DNA of 64,000 nucleotides from Salinarimonas sp. GTDB taxonomy: Bacteria > Pseudomonadota > Alphaproteobacteria > Rhizobiales > Beijerinckiaceae. Below the pieces are notes generated by a model, which was not told the origin of the DNA, did no database searches, and saw only the letters and a list, made by a program, of their open reading frames with translations. The stretch is taken from contig NZ_CP157794.1 of NCBI RefSeq assembly GCF_040111675.1, forward strand, positions 1,943,501 through 2,007,500, read 5' to 3'. The translations under genes and the position numbers were made by a program. Positions 8,742-18,368 of this stretch are shown piece by piece. Position 1 is the first letter of the stretch, and every line of letters starts with the position of its first letter.

Positions 8742-10478
8742 ATGACGACACTCTCCCTCAACCGCGACGGAAGCTTTCCGAAGCCGGACCGCGGCTCCGC
8801 GGGCGGCCGAATCCTCGCCTTCGCGGAGGGCGGGCACGGACGCGCGGCCTTCCTCCTCGTCCTGATCTGCCTCGTCTGCTTCCTGCCGGGCTTCGTCTCG
8901 CTCCACCCGATGGATCGCGACGAGCCGCGCTACGCGCAGGCGACGAAGCAGATGCTCGAGACCGGCGATTTCGTGGACATCCGCTTCCAGGAGGAGGCTC
9001 GGCACAAGAAGCCGGTGGGGATCTACTGGATGCAGAGCGCCGCGGTCTCCGCCGCCGACGCGCTCGGGCTCGAGGCAGCCCGCACCACGATCGCGGCCTA
9101 CCGCGTCCCCTCGCTCCTCGGAGCGATCGCGGCGACGCTCCTCACCTACTGGGCCGCGCTCGCCCTGGCGCGACGGCGGGAAGCCTTCCTCGCCGCGGCC
9201 TTCCTGGGCGCGAGCGTCATCCTGATGGTCGAGGCCCGGCTCGCCAAGACCGACGCCGTTCTGCTCGCCACCTGCGTCGCCGCCATGGGCGGGCTCGCCC
9301 GCGCCTGGCTCGCGCGCGGCGCGGGGCGGCTGCCCACCTCCGTCTTCCTGATCTTCTGGGTCGGCATCGGCGTCGGGGTCCTGGTGAAGGGGCCGTTGAT
9401 CCTGTTCTTCACCGGGCTCGCGGCGGCCGCTCTCGCGCTGCACGAGCGCTCGGCGCGCTGGCTCGGGGCCTTGCGGCCGCTGCCGGGGATCGCGCTCGCG
9501 CTCGCGATCGCAGCGCCCTGGTTCGTGATGATCGCCCTGCGCTCGGGCGCGGATTTCTTCGCGGCGTCGGCCGGCCAGGACCTGCTCGGCAAGGTCGGCA
9601 CGGCCCAGACCTATCACTGGGCCCCGCCCGGCTTCTATCTCGCCGCCTTCTTCGCGACCTTCTGGCCCGGCGCGCTGATGGCCGCGATCGGGATCGAGTT
9701 CGCCTGGCTGAACCGGCGCGTGCGGGAGGCCGCCTTCCTCCTGGCCTGGGTGGTCCCGGCCTGGCTCGTGCTCGAGCTCGTGCCCACCAAGCTGCCCCAC
9801 TACACGATGCCGCTCTACCCGGCGTTGGCCATCGCGGCCGCGCTGGGGATCGGGCGGGGCTTCGTCGGTCCCTACCGGCTGCGCTTCAAGCTCTTCGGAT
9901 GGCTGCTGGCGCTGGTGCCGGTGGCGCTGCTCGTCGGCCTGCCGATCGGTGCCCACGTCCTCGGCGACCGCCTCGGCTGGCCTGCGCTCGCGGCGCTCGG
10001 GGTCGCCGCCGCGATCGCGCTCTACGCCTGGCGGCTGTGGGCGAAGGCGCGGGTGGAGGACGCGGCGCTCGCCGGGATCGCCTCCGCCATGGCGCTCGCC
10101 GTCGCCGTGTTCGGCTTCGCGCAGCGCGACCTCGTCTCCCTGAAGCTCTCGCCGAGCCTCGCCACGGCGTCCGAGCGGGCGCTCGCCTGCGAGGACCCGC
10201 GCCTCGGCACGCTCGGCTATCGCGAGCCGAGCCTCGTCTTCCTCGGCGGCACGAACCTCGCGATGCTCGATACGCCGGCCGACGCCGCCGCCTTCCTCGC
10301 CGCGGGCGGCTGCCGCGCCGTCTTCGTCACCGATCGGTTCGAGGTCGGCTTCGGCCAGGCCCTCGCGGAGGCCGGCGTCGCCGCGGCCCAGGCGGATCGC
10401 GTGATCGGCTTCAACATCAACGGCGGCGACCCGCTCGGCATCGGCGTCTACGTCCGGGCCGGGGAGGGCGTGCGATGA
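8742..10478 (+). CDS. ArnT-like lipid-linked glycosyltransferase (PMT/GT83 family)
   Basis: A 578-aa inner-membrane glycosyltransferase with about twelve hydrophobic segments. The family motif DRDEPRYAQ lies in the first periplasmic loop at about residues 58-66, followed by KKPVGIYWMQS and the helix pair around VPTKLPHYTMPLYPAL. Members move sugars from polyprenyl phosphate to lipid A or other envelope acceptors (family knowledge). The C-terminal periplasmic part is about 150 residues. The stop overlaps the GT2 gene as ATGA; with it and the LAB_N gene this forms a classic three-gene envelope-glycosylation unit. The exact donor and acceptor are unknown. Confidence 0.9.
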   Translation: MTTLSLNRDGSFPKPDRGSAGGRILAFAEGGHGRAAFLLVLICLVCFLPGFVSLHPMDRDEPRYAQATKQMLETGDFVDIRFQEEARHKKPVGIYWMQSAAVSAADALGLEAARTTIAAYRVPSLLGAIAATLLTYWAALALARRREAFLAAAFLGASVILMVEARLAKTDAVLLATCVAAMGGLARAWLARGAGRLPTSVFLIFWVGIGVGVLVKGPLILFFTGLAAAALALHERSARWLGALRPLPGIALALAIAAPWFVMIALRSGADFFAASAGQDLLGKVGTAQTYHWAPPGFYLAAFFATFWPGALMAAIGIEFAWLNRRVREAAFLLAWVVPAWLVLELVPTKLPHYTMPLYPALAIAAALGIGRGFVGPYRLRFKLFGWLLALVPVALLVGLPIGAHVLGDRLGWPALAALGVAAAIALYAWRLWAKARVEDAALAGIASAMALAVAVFGFAQRDLVSLKLSPSLATASERALACEDPRLGTLGYREPSLVFLGGTNLAMLDTPADAAAFLAAGGCRAVFVTDRFEVGFGQALAEAGVAAAQADRVIGFNINGGDPLGIGVYVRAGEGVR

Positions 10479-11251
10479 GCGCGCCCGTCCTCTCCGTCGT
10501 CGTCCCCGTGAAGAACGAGGCCGGCAACGTCCTGCCGCTCATCGCCGAGATCGAGGCCGCCTGCGCGCCGCTCGGCTCCTTCGAGATCCTCTACGTCGAC
10601 GACGGCTCCGACGACGCCACCCCGCAGGAGCTCGCCGCCGCGCAGGCGACGCGCCCGCATCTTCGCGTCATCCGCCACGAGACGAGCTGCGGGCAGAGCG
10701 CCGCCGTGCGCTCCGGCGCGCGCGCGGCCCGCGCGCCGCTGATCGCGACGATCGACGGCGACGGGCAGAACGATCCCGCCTTCATCCCCGCCCTCGTCGC
10801 GGCGCTCGAGGCGGCGGGTCCGGCCTGCGGGCTCTGCGCCGGCCAGCGCACCAGCCGCAAGGGGCGCTTCAAGGCCTTCCAGTCCCGCGTCGCCAACGGC
10901 GTGCGCCGGCGCGTGCTGAAGGACGCGACGCGCGACACCGGCTGCGGGCTCAAGGTCGTGCGCCGCGACGTCTACCTCATTCTGCCCTATTTCGACGCCC
11001 TGCACCGCTTCATGCCGGCCCTCGTCACCCGCGAGGGCTATTCCGTGGTCCATGTCGACGTGAAGGACCGGCCGCGGCTCGCCGGCGCCTCCAAATACGG
11101 CATGTTCGACCGGCTCTGGGTCGGCATCCTCGACCTCGCCGGCGTCTGGTGGCTGATCCGGCGTCGCCGGCGCGTCGCGCAGGCGCGCGAAATCACCGTC
11201 GAGCCGCGCGCCGCCGAGCGCGTCGCCACCCCCGAAGGATCGTCTCGATGA
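10475..11251 (+). CDS. Family 2 glycosyltransferase (DPM1/ArnC-like)
   Basis: A 258-aa GT2 enzyme that probably loads a sugar onto polyprenyl phosphate for the upstream ArnT-like transferase. Visible motifs are VVVPVKNEAGNV, VDDGSDD (about 41-47) and IDGDGQNDP (about 93-101), the nucleotide-sugar and metal-binding elements. DTGCGLKVVRRDVY and RPRLAGASKYG are typical of dolichyl-phosphate-sugar synthases. A hydrophobic stretch near the C-terminus (VGILDLAGVWWLI) may anchor it. Start and stop overlap both neighbours as ATGA, so the three genes are coupled. Confidence 0.92.
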   Translation: MSAPVLSVVVPVKNEAGNVLPLIAEIEAACAPLGSFEILYVDDGSDDATPQELAAAQATRPHLRVIRHETSCGQSAAVRSGARAARAPLIATIDGDGQNDPAFIPALVAALEAAGPACGLCAGQRTSRKGRFKAFQSRVANGVRRRVLKDATRDTGCGLKVVRRDVYLILPYFDALHRFMPALVTREGYSVVHVDVKDRPRLAGASKYGMFDRLWVGILDLAGVWWLIRRRRRVAQAREITVEPRAAERVATPEGSSR

Positions 11252-11583
11252 TCGCGAACCTGCTCAACGACCTCGGCGGGCGCCTGCACACCATCTTCAT
11301 CGACGGGTTCGACGTGGTGGTGCTGATCGGGCTCCTGGGCCAGCTGCTCTTCACCGCGCGCTTTCTCGTCCAGTGGATCGCCAGCGAGCGGGCCGGCAAG
11401 AGCGTGGTGCCGATCTCGTTCTGGTTCTTCTCGCTCGGCGGCGGCTTCATCCTGCTCGGCTACGCCGTCTATCGGCAGGACCCGGTCTTCATCGTCGGCC
11501 AGGCGCTGGGCTCGTTCATCTACATGCGCAACCTGATGCTCATCGCCAAATCGAAGCGCGAGACCAAGACGCTCACCTCCTGA
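11248..11583 (+). CDS. LAB_N domain membrane protein
   Basis: A 111-aa membrane protein matching the lipid-A-disaccharide synthase N-terminal (LAB_N) domain, found alone next to GT2/ArnT modules. Signature segments are LLGQLLFTARFLVQWIASER and SVVPISFWFFSLGGG. Three or four membrane helices are visible. Despite the family name it is not the LpxB enzyme. By context it may be a flippase-like or accessory component for the sugar-lipid; that is inference. Translation is coupled to the GT2 gene by ATGA. Confidence 0.88.
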   Translation: MIANLLNDLGGRLHTIFIDGFDVVVLIGLLGQLLFTARFLVQWIASERAGKSVVPISFWFFSLGGGFILLGYAVYRQDPVFIVGQALGSFIYMRNLMLIAKSKRETKTLTS

Positions 11584-11600
11584 GCCGGGAAGCGGAGACC

Positions 11601-12221
11601 ATGCCCGAGCGCCGCGACAAGCCCGCCTTCGCCGACGATCTCGACGAGACGCTCGCCCATTCCTGGCGGCAGCTCGCGCGCGGCGTGAAGGACCGGCGCT
11701 CGCCCTTCCACACGCCGAGCGTGGCCACGATCGGGCTCGACGGACGCCCGCGGCTGCGCACCGTCGTGCTGCGCGGCGTGGAGCCCGCGACGGCGCGGCT
11801 GCGCTTCCACACCGACGCACGCGCCGACAAGGTGGCGGAGCTCGCCGCCGATCCGCGCATCGCGCTCCACGCCTACGACCCGCAGGGGAAGTTCCAGATC
11901 CGGATCGAGGGGCGGGCGATCGTGCACCGCGACGACGCGCTCGCCGAGCAGGCCTGGCGCGCCTCGCGCATGACGAGCCGCGCCTGCTACGCCACCGAGC
12001 CCGCGCCGGGGAGCGCGATCGGCGAGGGCGGGGCCTTCCGCCTTCCCGCCGACGAGGGCGAGATCCTCGCCGGCCGCGCGCATTTCTGTGCGGTCGAGGT
12101 GGTCGCCCAGACGCTCGAGACCCTCTATCTCGCCCATGACGGCCACAGGCGGGCGCGGTTCGGGCTGCAGGAGAACGGGACGAGCGCCGGGCGGCACGAG
12201 GCCTGCTGGCTCGTCCCGTGA
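11601..12221 (+). CDS. Pyridoxamine 5'-phosphate oxidase-related flavoprotein
   Basis: A 206-aa FMN-binding split-barrel protein of the PNPOx-like group. The N-terminal half has SPFHTPSVATIGLDGRPRLRTVVLRG and LRFHTDARADKVAELAADPRIALHAYDP, the FMN-phosphate and dimer regions. The true PdxH C-terminal signature is not evident, so the substrate may differ from pyridoxine phosphate. The ATG at 11601 has GGAG upstream and follows the LAB_N gene by 17 bases. It is convergent with cystathionine beta-lyase, with a gap of only four bases. Confidence 0.82.
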   Translation: MPERRDKPAFADDLDETLAHSWRQLARGVKDRRSPFHTPSVATIGLDGRPRLRTVVLRGVEPATARLRFHTDARADKVAELAADPRIALHAYDPQGKFQIRIEGRAIVHRDDALAEQAWRASRMTSRACYATEPAPGSAIGEGGAFRLPADEGEILAGRAHFCAVEVVAQTLETLYLAHDGHRRARFGLQENGTSAGRHEACWLVP

Positions 12222-12225
12222 CCGC

Positions 12226-13407
12226 TCACCCCGCCGTCTTCAGCCGCGCGAAGCCGGCGTCGAGGTCCTCCTTCAGGTCCTCGAGGTCCTCGAGCCCGAT
12301 GTGGAAGCGCAGCATCGGGCCCTCGTGACGGAAGGTGGTCGCCGTGCGGTAGCTGGCGCAGTCGAAGGGAACGACGAGGCTCTCGAACCCGCCCCAGGAA
12401 TATCCCATCCCGAACAGGGACAGGCCGTCGAGCATGGCGGCGAGCGCGTCGCGCGAGGCCGGCAGCAGCTCGATCGAGAACAGGCCGGAGGCGCCGAGGA
12501 AGTCGCGCTTCCAGATGGCGTGGCCGGGATCGTCCGGCAGGGCGGGATGCAGAACGCGCCGTACCTCGGGTCGCTGCCGCAGCCAGCGCGCCATCTCCAA
12601 CGCCTGCGCCTCGTGCTCCTTCAGCCGCAGGGCCATCGTGCGCAGCCCGCGCAGGCACAGGAAGACGTCCTCCGGGCCCGGGCAGTTGGCGAAGAGATCG
12701 TAGGTCCGCCGCAATTGCGGCCAGGCGCGCTCGTTCGCGGAGACGACACCCATCAGCAGGTCGGAGCCGCCGGAGAGGTACTTGGTGCCCGCCTCGACGG
12801 CGAGATCGACGCCGCGCGCATGCGGCGGGAAGTAGAGCGGCGTCGCCCAGGTATTGTCCATGATCACGAGCGCGCCGTGGGCGTGGGCGACCTCGGCGAT
12901 GGCCGGGACGTCCTGCATCTCGAAGGTCTGGGACCCGGGCGCCTCGGTGAACACGACGGAGGTGTTCTTCCGCATCAGGCTCTCGACGCCGGCGCCGAGA
13001 TGCGGATCGTAATAGGTGGTCTCCACGCCGAGGCGTGCGAGCATCTTGTCGCAGAACTCGCGCGTCGGCCGGTACACGCTGTCGGTGACGAGAACGTGAT
13101 CCCCCGCCTTCACCGCGCTCAAGAGCGCGAGCGCGACGGCCGAGAGGCCCGACGGCGCGAGCACCGTCCCGGCCGCCCCGGCGATCTCGCTCCAGGCGGA
13201 TTCGAGGGAATCGGTCGTCGGCGTGCCCTTCGTCCCGTAGCTGTAGCGCCCCCGACGATGGACGAGGTCGTCGTAGGTCGGATAAAGAACAGTCGATCCA
13301 CGGTATATTGGCGTATTGATGAAGCCGTGCTGGAGTTCAGGGTCGCGCCCGGCGTGAACGAGGCGGGTGCGATCTCTCCAGCGGTCTGCTGCATTATCCT
13401 GCGTCAT
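12226..13407 (-). CDS. metC: Cystathionine beta-lyase
   Basis: PLP enzyme that cleaves cystathionine to homocysteine, pyruvate and ammonia in methionine synthesis. Cys/Met-metabolism signatures are present: RGSTVLYPTYDD, GRYSYGTKGTPTTDSLE, DNTWATPLYFPP, and the PLP lysine in EAGTKYLSGGSD (about residue 209). The ATG at 13407 was chosen because GAGG lies six bases upstream. The ATG at 13413 abuts that site, and the frame continues to 13524 without family similarity. Length is 393 aa. It is divergent from aapJ. Confidence 0.92.
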   Translation of the reverse strand: MTQDNAADRWRDRTRLVHAGRDPELQHGFINTPIYRGSTVLYPTYDDLVHRRGRYSYGTKGTPTTDSLESAWSEIAGAAGTVLAPSGLSAVALALLSAVKAGDHVLVTDSVYRPTREFCDKMLARLGVETTYYDPHLGAGVESLMRKNTSVVFTEAPGSQTFEMQDVPAIAEVAHAHGALVIMDNTWATPLYFPPHARGVDLAVEAGTKYLSGGSDLLMGVVSANERAWPQLRRTYDLFANCPGPEDVFLCLRGLRTMALRLKEHEAQALEMARWLRQRPEVRRVLHPALPDDPGHAIWKRDFLGASGLFSIELLPASRDALAAMLDGLSLFGMGYSWGGFESLVVPFDCASYRTATTFRHEGPMLRFHIGLEDLEDLKEDLDAGFARLKTAG

Positions 13408-13732
13408 TTGCATCCTCGGCTTGCGTATGCGGTGGGCATGGTACTCGAGGCCGCCGCGTTCGCACGAAAAAACCCTCTCTCGAACGAAGCGGATTCGCGC
13501 ATGGACACTTGACCGCATTCGCACGCTGCCCTGAGATGCGGGCGTGACGGTACCCGGGCGAGCGCGGCATTATCCCAAAGGCTGATCTGGCATTGACGCA
13601 CAATACGCATTTTGCCAGAGATCACGGCGCGCTCGGAAGCGTGGCCATGGCTCGCGCGGGCGCCCGACACACGTTGGGGCTGACTTGACTAACGGGTCGG
13701 CGCAGAAAACCTTCCTTGGGAGAGCAAAAAGC
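13408..13732. other. Divergent metC/aapJ spacer
   Basis: This 325-bp spacer holds the promoters of two divergent genes and is less GC-rich than its surroundings. An interrupted dyad pairs CTGGCA (13587-13592) with TGCCAG (13613-13618) across a 20-base AT-richer spacer. It may be an operator for the amino-acid transporter. No convincing coding sequence was seen in it. Confidence 0.45.
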
Positions 13733-14758
13733 ATGAAGAAAGCGCTTACCACCATCGCCTTCGGCTTCGCCGCGACGGTCGCCTTCACCGGCGTCGCCTC
13801 GGCGCAGGAGACTCTCGCTCAGGTCCTCGAGCGCGACGAGCTGATCTGCGGCTCGAACCCGGGCCTCGCCGGCTTCGGCGTTCCGGACGCGGAGGGCAAC
13901 TGGACCGGCTTCGACGTCGACTATTGCCGCGCCGTCGCCGCGGCCATCTTCGGCGACCCGAACAAGGTCTCCTTCATCCCGCTCTCGGCCAAGGACCGCT
14001 TCACCGCGCTCCAGGCCGGCGAGATCGACGTCCTGTTCCGCAACTCGACCTCGACGATGTCGCGCGACACCTCGCTCGGCCTCGACTTCCCGGGCATCAA
14101 CTACTACGACGGCCAGGGCTTCCTGGTCTCCACCGACCTCGGCGTGACCTCGGCGCTCGAGCTCGACGGCGCCTCGGTCTGCGTGCAGCAGGGCACGACG
14201 ACGGAGCTGAACCTCGCCGACTTCTTCCGCCGCAACGACATGGCCTACGAGCCGGTGGCGTTCGCGACCTCGGCCGAGGCCGTCGAGTCCTACCTCAACG
14301 GCCGCTGCGACGCGTTCACGACGGACGCCTCGGGCCTCGCCTCCGAGCGCCTGCGCGCCCCGACCCCGGCGGATCACATCATCCTGCCGGAGATCATCTC
14401 GAAGGAGCCGCTCGGCCCGGTCGTGCGTCACGGCGACAACCAGTGGGCCGACATCGTCCGCTGGGTGCACTACGCCATGCTCGAGGCCGAGGAGTACGGC
14501 ATCACCTCGGAGAACGCCGCGCAGATGCGCGACACCAGCGAGGCGCCGGCGATCCGCCGCCTGCTCGGCGCCGAGGGCAATTTCGGCGAGATGGTCGGGC
14601 TCGGGAACGACTGGGCGTTCAACGCGATCTCGATGGTCGGCAATTACGGCGAGGTCTTCGACCGCAACATCGGCGAGGGCTCGCCGGTTGGCCTCAGCCG
14701 CGGCCTGAACGCTCTCTACACCGAGGGCGGCCTGCAGTACGGCCACCCGATCCGCTGA
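13733..14758 (+). CDS. aapJ: General L-amino acid ABC transporter, binding protein
   Basis: Periplasmic binding protein of the Aap polar amino-acid importer. The 341-aa product has a Sec signal peptide (MKKALTTIAFGF to ASA, cleavage near residue 24). It shows the SBP_bac_3 features GLAGFGVPDAEGNWTGFDVDYCRAVAAAIFGD, AKDRFTALQAGEIDVLFRNSTSTMSRD and VCVQQGTTTELNLADFF. The ATG at 13733 has GGAGAG upstream; an earlier in-frame ATG lacks a signal peptide. It is first in aapJQMP. A hairpin follows the gene, and the next gene is 153 bases away. Confidence 0.95.
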   Translation: MKKALTTIAFGFAATVAFTGVASAQETLAQVLERDELICGSNPGLAGFGVPDAEGNWTGFDVDYCRAVAAAIFGDPNKVSFIPLSAKDRFTALQAGEIDVLFRNSTSTMSRDTSLGLDFPGINYYDGQGFLVSTDLGVTSALELDGASVCVQQGTTTELNLADFFRRNDMAYEPVAFATSAEAVESYLNGRCDAFTTDASGLASERLRAPTPADHIILPEIISKEPLGPVVRHGDNQWADIVRWVHYAMLEAEEYGITSENAAQMRDTSEAPAIRRLLGAEGNFGEMVGLGNDWAFNAISMVGNYGEVFDRNIGEGSPVGLSRGLNALYTEGGLQYGHPIR

Positions 14759-14773
14759 TCGGCGAAGAAAAGC

Positions 14774-14800
14774 GAGCGTCGCGCGAGAAGCGCGGCGCTC
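14774..14800 (+). terminator. Hairpin after aapJ, probable partial terminator or RNA stabiliser
   Basis: GAGCGTCGCGC (14774-14784) pairs with GCGCGGCGCTC (14790-14800) through eleven pairs with one G-T and a five-base loop. TTCTT follows. As the permease genes continue downstream, it probably sets a high ratio of binding protein to permease rather than ending the operon. Confidence 0.55.
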
Positions 14801-14911
14801 TTCTTGCATCCGTAGAATACGAAAGCCGCCAAGGCTGGGAGATCGCGGTCGGGACGTCCGCGATCGGGTGCGTCTCTCCGGCGAGTACAGCCGGCAAGTG
14901 GAGGGTCGGAC

Positions 14912-16111
14912 GTGGCGAGCGTCGTCGAGCAAACGCCACCGCGCGGATCGTTGATCTACGATCCGAGAGTGCGGGGTCTCTTCTTTCAAGCGGTTCTCGT
15001 CCTGGTCATAGGGTTCCTCGCCTATGAGGCGGTGACGAACGCCGCCGAGAACCTGCGGCGGGCGAACATCGCCTCGGGCTTCGGCTTCATGGAGCAGCCG
15101 GCCGGGTTCGACATCAACCAGGCCTTCATCACCTACTCGTCCGCCACCTCGACCTACGGCGAGGCCTTCGTCGTCGGCCTGCTCAACACGCTGATCGTCG
15201 CGGTGATCGGCATCGTGCTCGCGACGATCATCGGTTTCGCGATGGGCATCGCCCGGTTGTCGAAGAATTGGCTGCTGGCCAAGGTCGCCTCCGCCTACGT
15301 CGAGATCGTCCGCAACCTGCCGCTGCTCCTGCAGCTGCTGTTCTGGTACAACGCCGTTCTCGCGACGCTGCCCTCCGCCCGCGACTCGATCTCGATGGGC
15401 GCCGGCTTCTACCTGAACGTCCGCGGCCTCGTGATGCCGGCCCCGGTCTACAACTGGGACGCCTTCGCGATCCCGCTCGCGGCCGCGATCGGCCTCGTGG
15501 CGAGCCTCGTGATCCGCCGCTGGGCGAAGCGTCGCCAGGCGGCCACCGGCGCGCAGTTCCCGGTGAACTGGACGACCTTCGGGCTCGTCGTCGGGCTGCC
15601 GGCGCTGGCCTGGATCGTCCTCGCGCTGTTCGGCGCCAACCCCATCGCCTTCGACATCCCGGAGCAGGGCCGCTTCAACCTGACGGGCGGCATGCAGCTC
15701 TATCCGGAATTCGTGGCGCTGGTTCTCGGCCTCGCGATCTACACCGGCGCCTTCATCGCGGAGGTGGTGCGCGCCGGCATCCTCGCCGTCTCGCGCGGCC
15801 AGACGGAGGCCGCCTCGTCGCTCGGGCTCAAGCCCGGCCAGACCATGCGCTTCGTCGTCATCCCGCAGGCCATGCGGGTGATCATCCCGCCGCTCACCAG
15901 CCAGTACCTCAACCTGACGAAGAACTCCTCGCTCGCGGTCGCCATCGGCTACCCCGATCTCGTGCAGGTCTTCATGGGCACGGTGCTGAACCAGACCGGG
16001 CAGGCCGTCGAGGTGGTGGTGATCACGATGCTCGTCTACCTGACGATCTCGCTGACGACCTCCTTCTTCATGAACATCTACAACCGGCGCATCGCGCTGG
16101 TGGAACGCTGA
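14912..16111 (+). CDS. aapQ: General L-amino acid ABC transporter, permease
   Basis: Inner-membrane permease of the Aap system, 399 aa from a GTG start with GGAGGG upstream. Hydrophobic segments include residues about 22-42 and the inner-membrane component region. The EAA-type loop reads ASSLGLKPGQTMRFVVIPQAMRVIIPPLTSQYLNLTKNSS. The length, longer than typical His/Glu-type permeases, is characteristic of AapQ. It pairs with AapM ten bases downstream to form the heterodimeric pore. Confidence 0.94.
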   Translation: MASVVEQTPPRGSLIYDPRVRGLFFQAVLVLVIGFLAYEAVTNAAENLRRANIASGFGFMEQPAGFDINQAFITYSSATSTYGEAFVVGLLNTLIVAVIGIVLATIIGFAMGIARLSKNWLLAKVASAYVEIVRNLPLLLQLLFWYNAVLATLPSARDSISMGAGFYLNVRGLVMPAPVYNWDAFAIPLAAAIGLVASLVIRRWAKRRQAATGAQFPVNWTTFGLVVGLPALAWIVLALFGANPIAFDIPEQGRFNLTGGMQLYPEFVALVLGLAIYTGAFIAEVVRAGILAVSRGQTEAASSLGLKPGQTMRFVVIPQAMRVIIPPLTSQYLNLTKNSSLAVAIGYPDLVQVFMGTVLNQTGQAVEVVVITMLVYLTISLTTSFFMNIYNRRIALVER

Positions 16112-16121
16112 GGGGCGCGCC

Positions 16122-17288
16122 GTGACCGTCATGACCCGTCCCGATCCGGCCGACGCCAAGCGCTTCGTGCGCACCGAAGACGTCGCCGCCATGGCGCCGC
16201 CGCGCAGCGTCAGCGGCCCCCTGGTCTGGATCAAGGAGAACCTGTTCTCCGGTCCCGTGAACACGGCCTTCACCATCGTGGTGGCCTGGTTCCTGTTCTG
16301 GGTGCTCCCGCCGATCTTCGACTACATGATCGGCGACGCCGTCTGGCAGGGGACCGACGGCTCGGCCTGCCGCGAGGACGTCACCGGCCGCGAGGTCGGC
16401 GCCTGCTGGGCCTTCGTCTGGGACCGCATCAACTACTTCATCTACGGCTCCTATCCGGCGGACCTGCGCTGGCGCCCGAACCTGTTCTTCCTGGCGCTGG
16501 CGATCGGCATCGTCTGGATGCTCTGGCTCGACGCGCCCAGGCGCGGGCTCGGCGCGATCTACTTCTTCATCGTGGTGCCGCTCCTCTCCTACTGGCTCCT
16601 CGCCGGCTTTCCGGCGATCGGGCTGCAGAACGTGCCCACCGGCCTGTGGGGCGGCATCCTCGTGACGATCGTCGTCTCGGCGGTCGGCATCGTCGTCTCG
16701 CTGCCCTTCGGCGTGCTGCTCGCGCTCGGCCGACGATCGAGGATGCCGATCGTGCGGCTCGTGTGCGTGATCATCATCGAGTTCACGCGCGGCGTGCCGC
16801 TGATCACGGTGCTGTTCATGGCCAACACCATGCTGCCGCTGTTCCTGGCGGAGGGCATGACGGTGGATCGCCTGGTGCGCCCGCTCATCGGCGTCGCCTT
16901 CTTCGCCTCGGCCTACATGGCCGAGGTGATCCGCGGCGGGCTGCAGGCGATCCCGAAGGGGCAGTACGAGGGCGCCATGTCGCTCGGCCTGTCCTATCCG
17001 AAGATGATGTACTTCATCATCCTGCCGCAGGCGCTGCGGATCGTGATCCCGGGCATCGTCAACACCTTCATCGGCCTGTTCAAGGACACGACGCTCGTCT
17101 CCATCGTCGGCATCTTCGACCTGATCCGCACGATCGAGTCCGCGCGCGTCGACCCCAATTGGGCCGCGCCCTCGGTGAACTATTCCGGCTACGCCTTCGC
17201 GGCGATCTTCTACTTCCTCTGCTGCTGGGGAATGTCCTGGTATTCGCAGTCCGTCGAGCGCAGGCTCGCGGCGAGCGAGAAACGATGA
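16122..17288 (+). CDS. aapM: General L-amino acid ABC transporter, permease
   Basis: Second Aap permease, 388 aa, from a GTG at 16122; a downstream ATG at 16131 is an alternative. It has several membrane segments, and the EAA loop reads [43 protein letters not shown] periplasmic loop between the first two helices holds three Cys residues. The stop overlaps the aapP start as ATGA. Confidence 0.94.
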   Translation: MTVMTRPDPADAKRFVRTEDVAAMAPPRSVSGPLVWIKENLFSGPVNTAFTIVVAWFLFWVLPPIFDYMIGDAVWQGTDGSACREDVTGREVGACWAFVWDRINYFIYGSYPADLRWRPNLFFLALAIGIVWMLWLDAPRRGLGAIYFFIVVPLLSYWLLAGFPAIGLQNVPTGLWGGILVTIVVSAVGIVVSLPFGVLLALGRRSRMPIVRLVCVIIIEFTRGVPLITVLFMANTMLPLFLAEGMTVDRLVRPLIGVAFFASAYMAEVIRGGLQAIPKGQYEGAMSLGLSYPKMMYFIILPQALRIVIPGIVNTFIGLFKDTTLVSIVGIFDLIRTIESARVDPNWAAPSVNYSGYAFAAIFYFLCCWGMSWYSQSVERRLAASEKR

Positions 17289-18091
17289 TGGGAACGGAAG
17301 CGATGGACAGCATGAACCTCGAGAAGCCGCAGGTGGCGGCCAGCCAGGCCTCGCGCACCGAGGTCGCGGTGGAGATGCAGGGCGTGCACAAGTGGTTCGG
17401 CGAGTTCCACGTGCTGCGCGACATCAACCTGCGCGTCATGCGCGGTGAGCGCATCGTGGTCTGCGGCCCCTCCGGATCCGGCAAGTCGACCATGATCCGC
17501 TGCATCAACCGCCTGGAGGAGCACCAGAAGGGGCGCATCATCGTCGACGGGATCGAGCTCACGAACGACCTGAAGCGGATCGACGAGATCCGCCGCGACG
17601 TCGGCATGGTGTTCCAGCACTTCAACCTCTTCCCGCACCTGACGATCCTCGAGAACTGCACGCTCGCGCCGATCTGGGTGAAGAAGATGCCCAAGAAGGA
17701 AGCGGAGGAGATCGCGATGACGTATCTCACCCGCGTGAAGATCCCCGAGCAGGCGCACAAGTACCCGGGCCAGCTCTCCGGCGGGCAGCAGCAGCGCGTC
17801 GCCATCGCCCGCTCGCTGTGCATGAACCCGAAGATCATGCTCTTCGACGAGCCCACCTCCGCCCTCGACCCCGAGATGGTGAAGGAGGTGCTGGACACCA
17901 TGGTCTCCCTCGCCGAGGAGGGGATGACCATGATGGTCGTCACCCACGAGATGGGCTTCGCCCGTCAGGTCGCCGACCGCGTGATCTTCATGGATTACGG
18001 CCAGGTGGTGGAGATGAACACGCCCGAGGAGTTCTTCTCCAACCCGCAGCACGAGCGCACCAAGCTCTTCCTGGGCCAGATCCTGCACTGA
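17285..18091 (+). CDS. aapP: General L-amino acid ABC transporter, ATPase
   Basis: Cytoplasmic ATPase of the Aap importer, 268 aa. Walker A is GPSGSGKST at about residues 61-69, the signature motif is LSGGQQQR, Walker B is [14 protein letters not shown], and the H-loop is [10 protein letters not shown]. The first ATG overlaps the aapM stop; later Met codons at residues 7 and 10 are possible alternatives. It ends the operon and is followed within 20 bases by a very strong hairpin. Confidence 0.95.
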   Translation: MMGTEAMDSMNLEKPQVAASQASRTEVAVEMQGVHKWFGEFHVLRDINLRVMRGERIVVCGPSGSGKSTMIRCINRLEEHQKGRIIVDGIELTNDLKRIDEIRRDVGMVFQHFNLFPHLTILENCTLAPIWVKKMPKKEAEEIAMTYLTRVKIPEQAHKYPGQLSGGQQQRVAIARSLCMNPKIMLFDEPTSALDPEMVKEVLDTMVSLAEEGMTMMVVTHEMGFARQVADRVIFMDYGQVVEMNTPEEFFSNPQHERTKLFLGQILH

Positions 18092-18105
18092 GCAAGACGT
18101 CGGCT

Positions 18106-18154
18106 CGAACGAGAACGCGCCGCGCGGGCTGCCCGCGCGGCGCGTTCTCGTTCG
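18106..18154 (+). terminator. Perfect 23-bp hairpin ending the aap operon
   Basis: The arms at 18106-18128 and 18132-18154 are perfect reverse complements (23 pairs) around a three-base CTG loop. The sequence starts CGAACGAGAACGCGCC and ends GCGTTCTCGTTCG. No clean T-run follows, but its strength and its place 15 bases after the aapP stop indicate transcript end formation or 3' protection. Confidence 0.75.
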
Positions 18155-18368
18155 TGCGGAGCGCCCCGGTACGAACCCGGATCACGTTGCGTCAGGGCTT
18201 CAAAAAACATCGGGCCCGTGTTGTACTGTCGATGCGCAGGAGAGAGCGTGCCGTCAGAGCCGCCCCCCGGAGCGCGCGGGAAGTGTGTGCGGCTCGGTGC
18301 GGAACGCGACGCCCGGGCCGAGCCGGCTCGGCCGGCTGGGGCTCGTCTGGCGCGAAAAGGCCGCTCAC

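Noticed and set aside
8204-10474. Long plus-strand frame entering the GT2 gene from the hairpin region
   Set aside because: Its part before 10475 is a shadow of the ArnT-like gene and of the non-coding spacer. Only the GT2 part from 10475 is real.
12226-13524. Longer cystathionine beta-lyase with 39 extra N-terminal residues
   Set aside because: The extension has no family similarity and the best ribosome-binding site serves the ATG at 13407.
13622-16276. 884-codon minus-strand frame over aapJ and aapQ
   Set aside because: Antisense to two clear transporter genes and made of repetitive charged residues; a compositional shadow.
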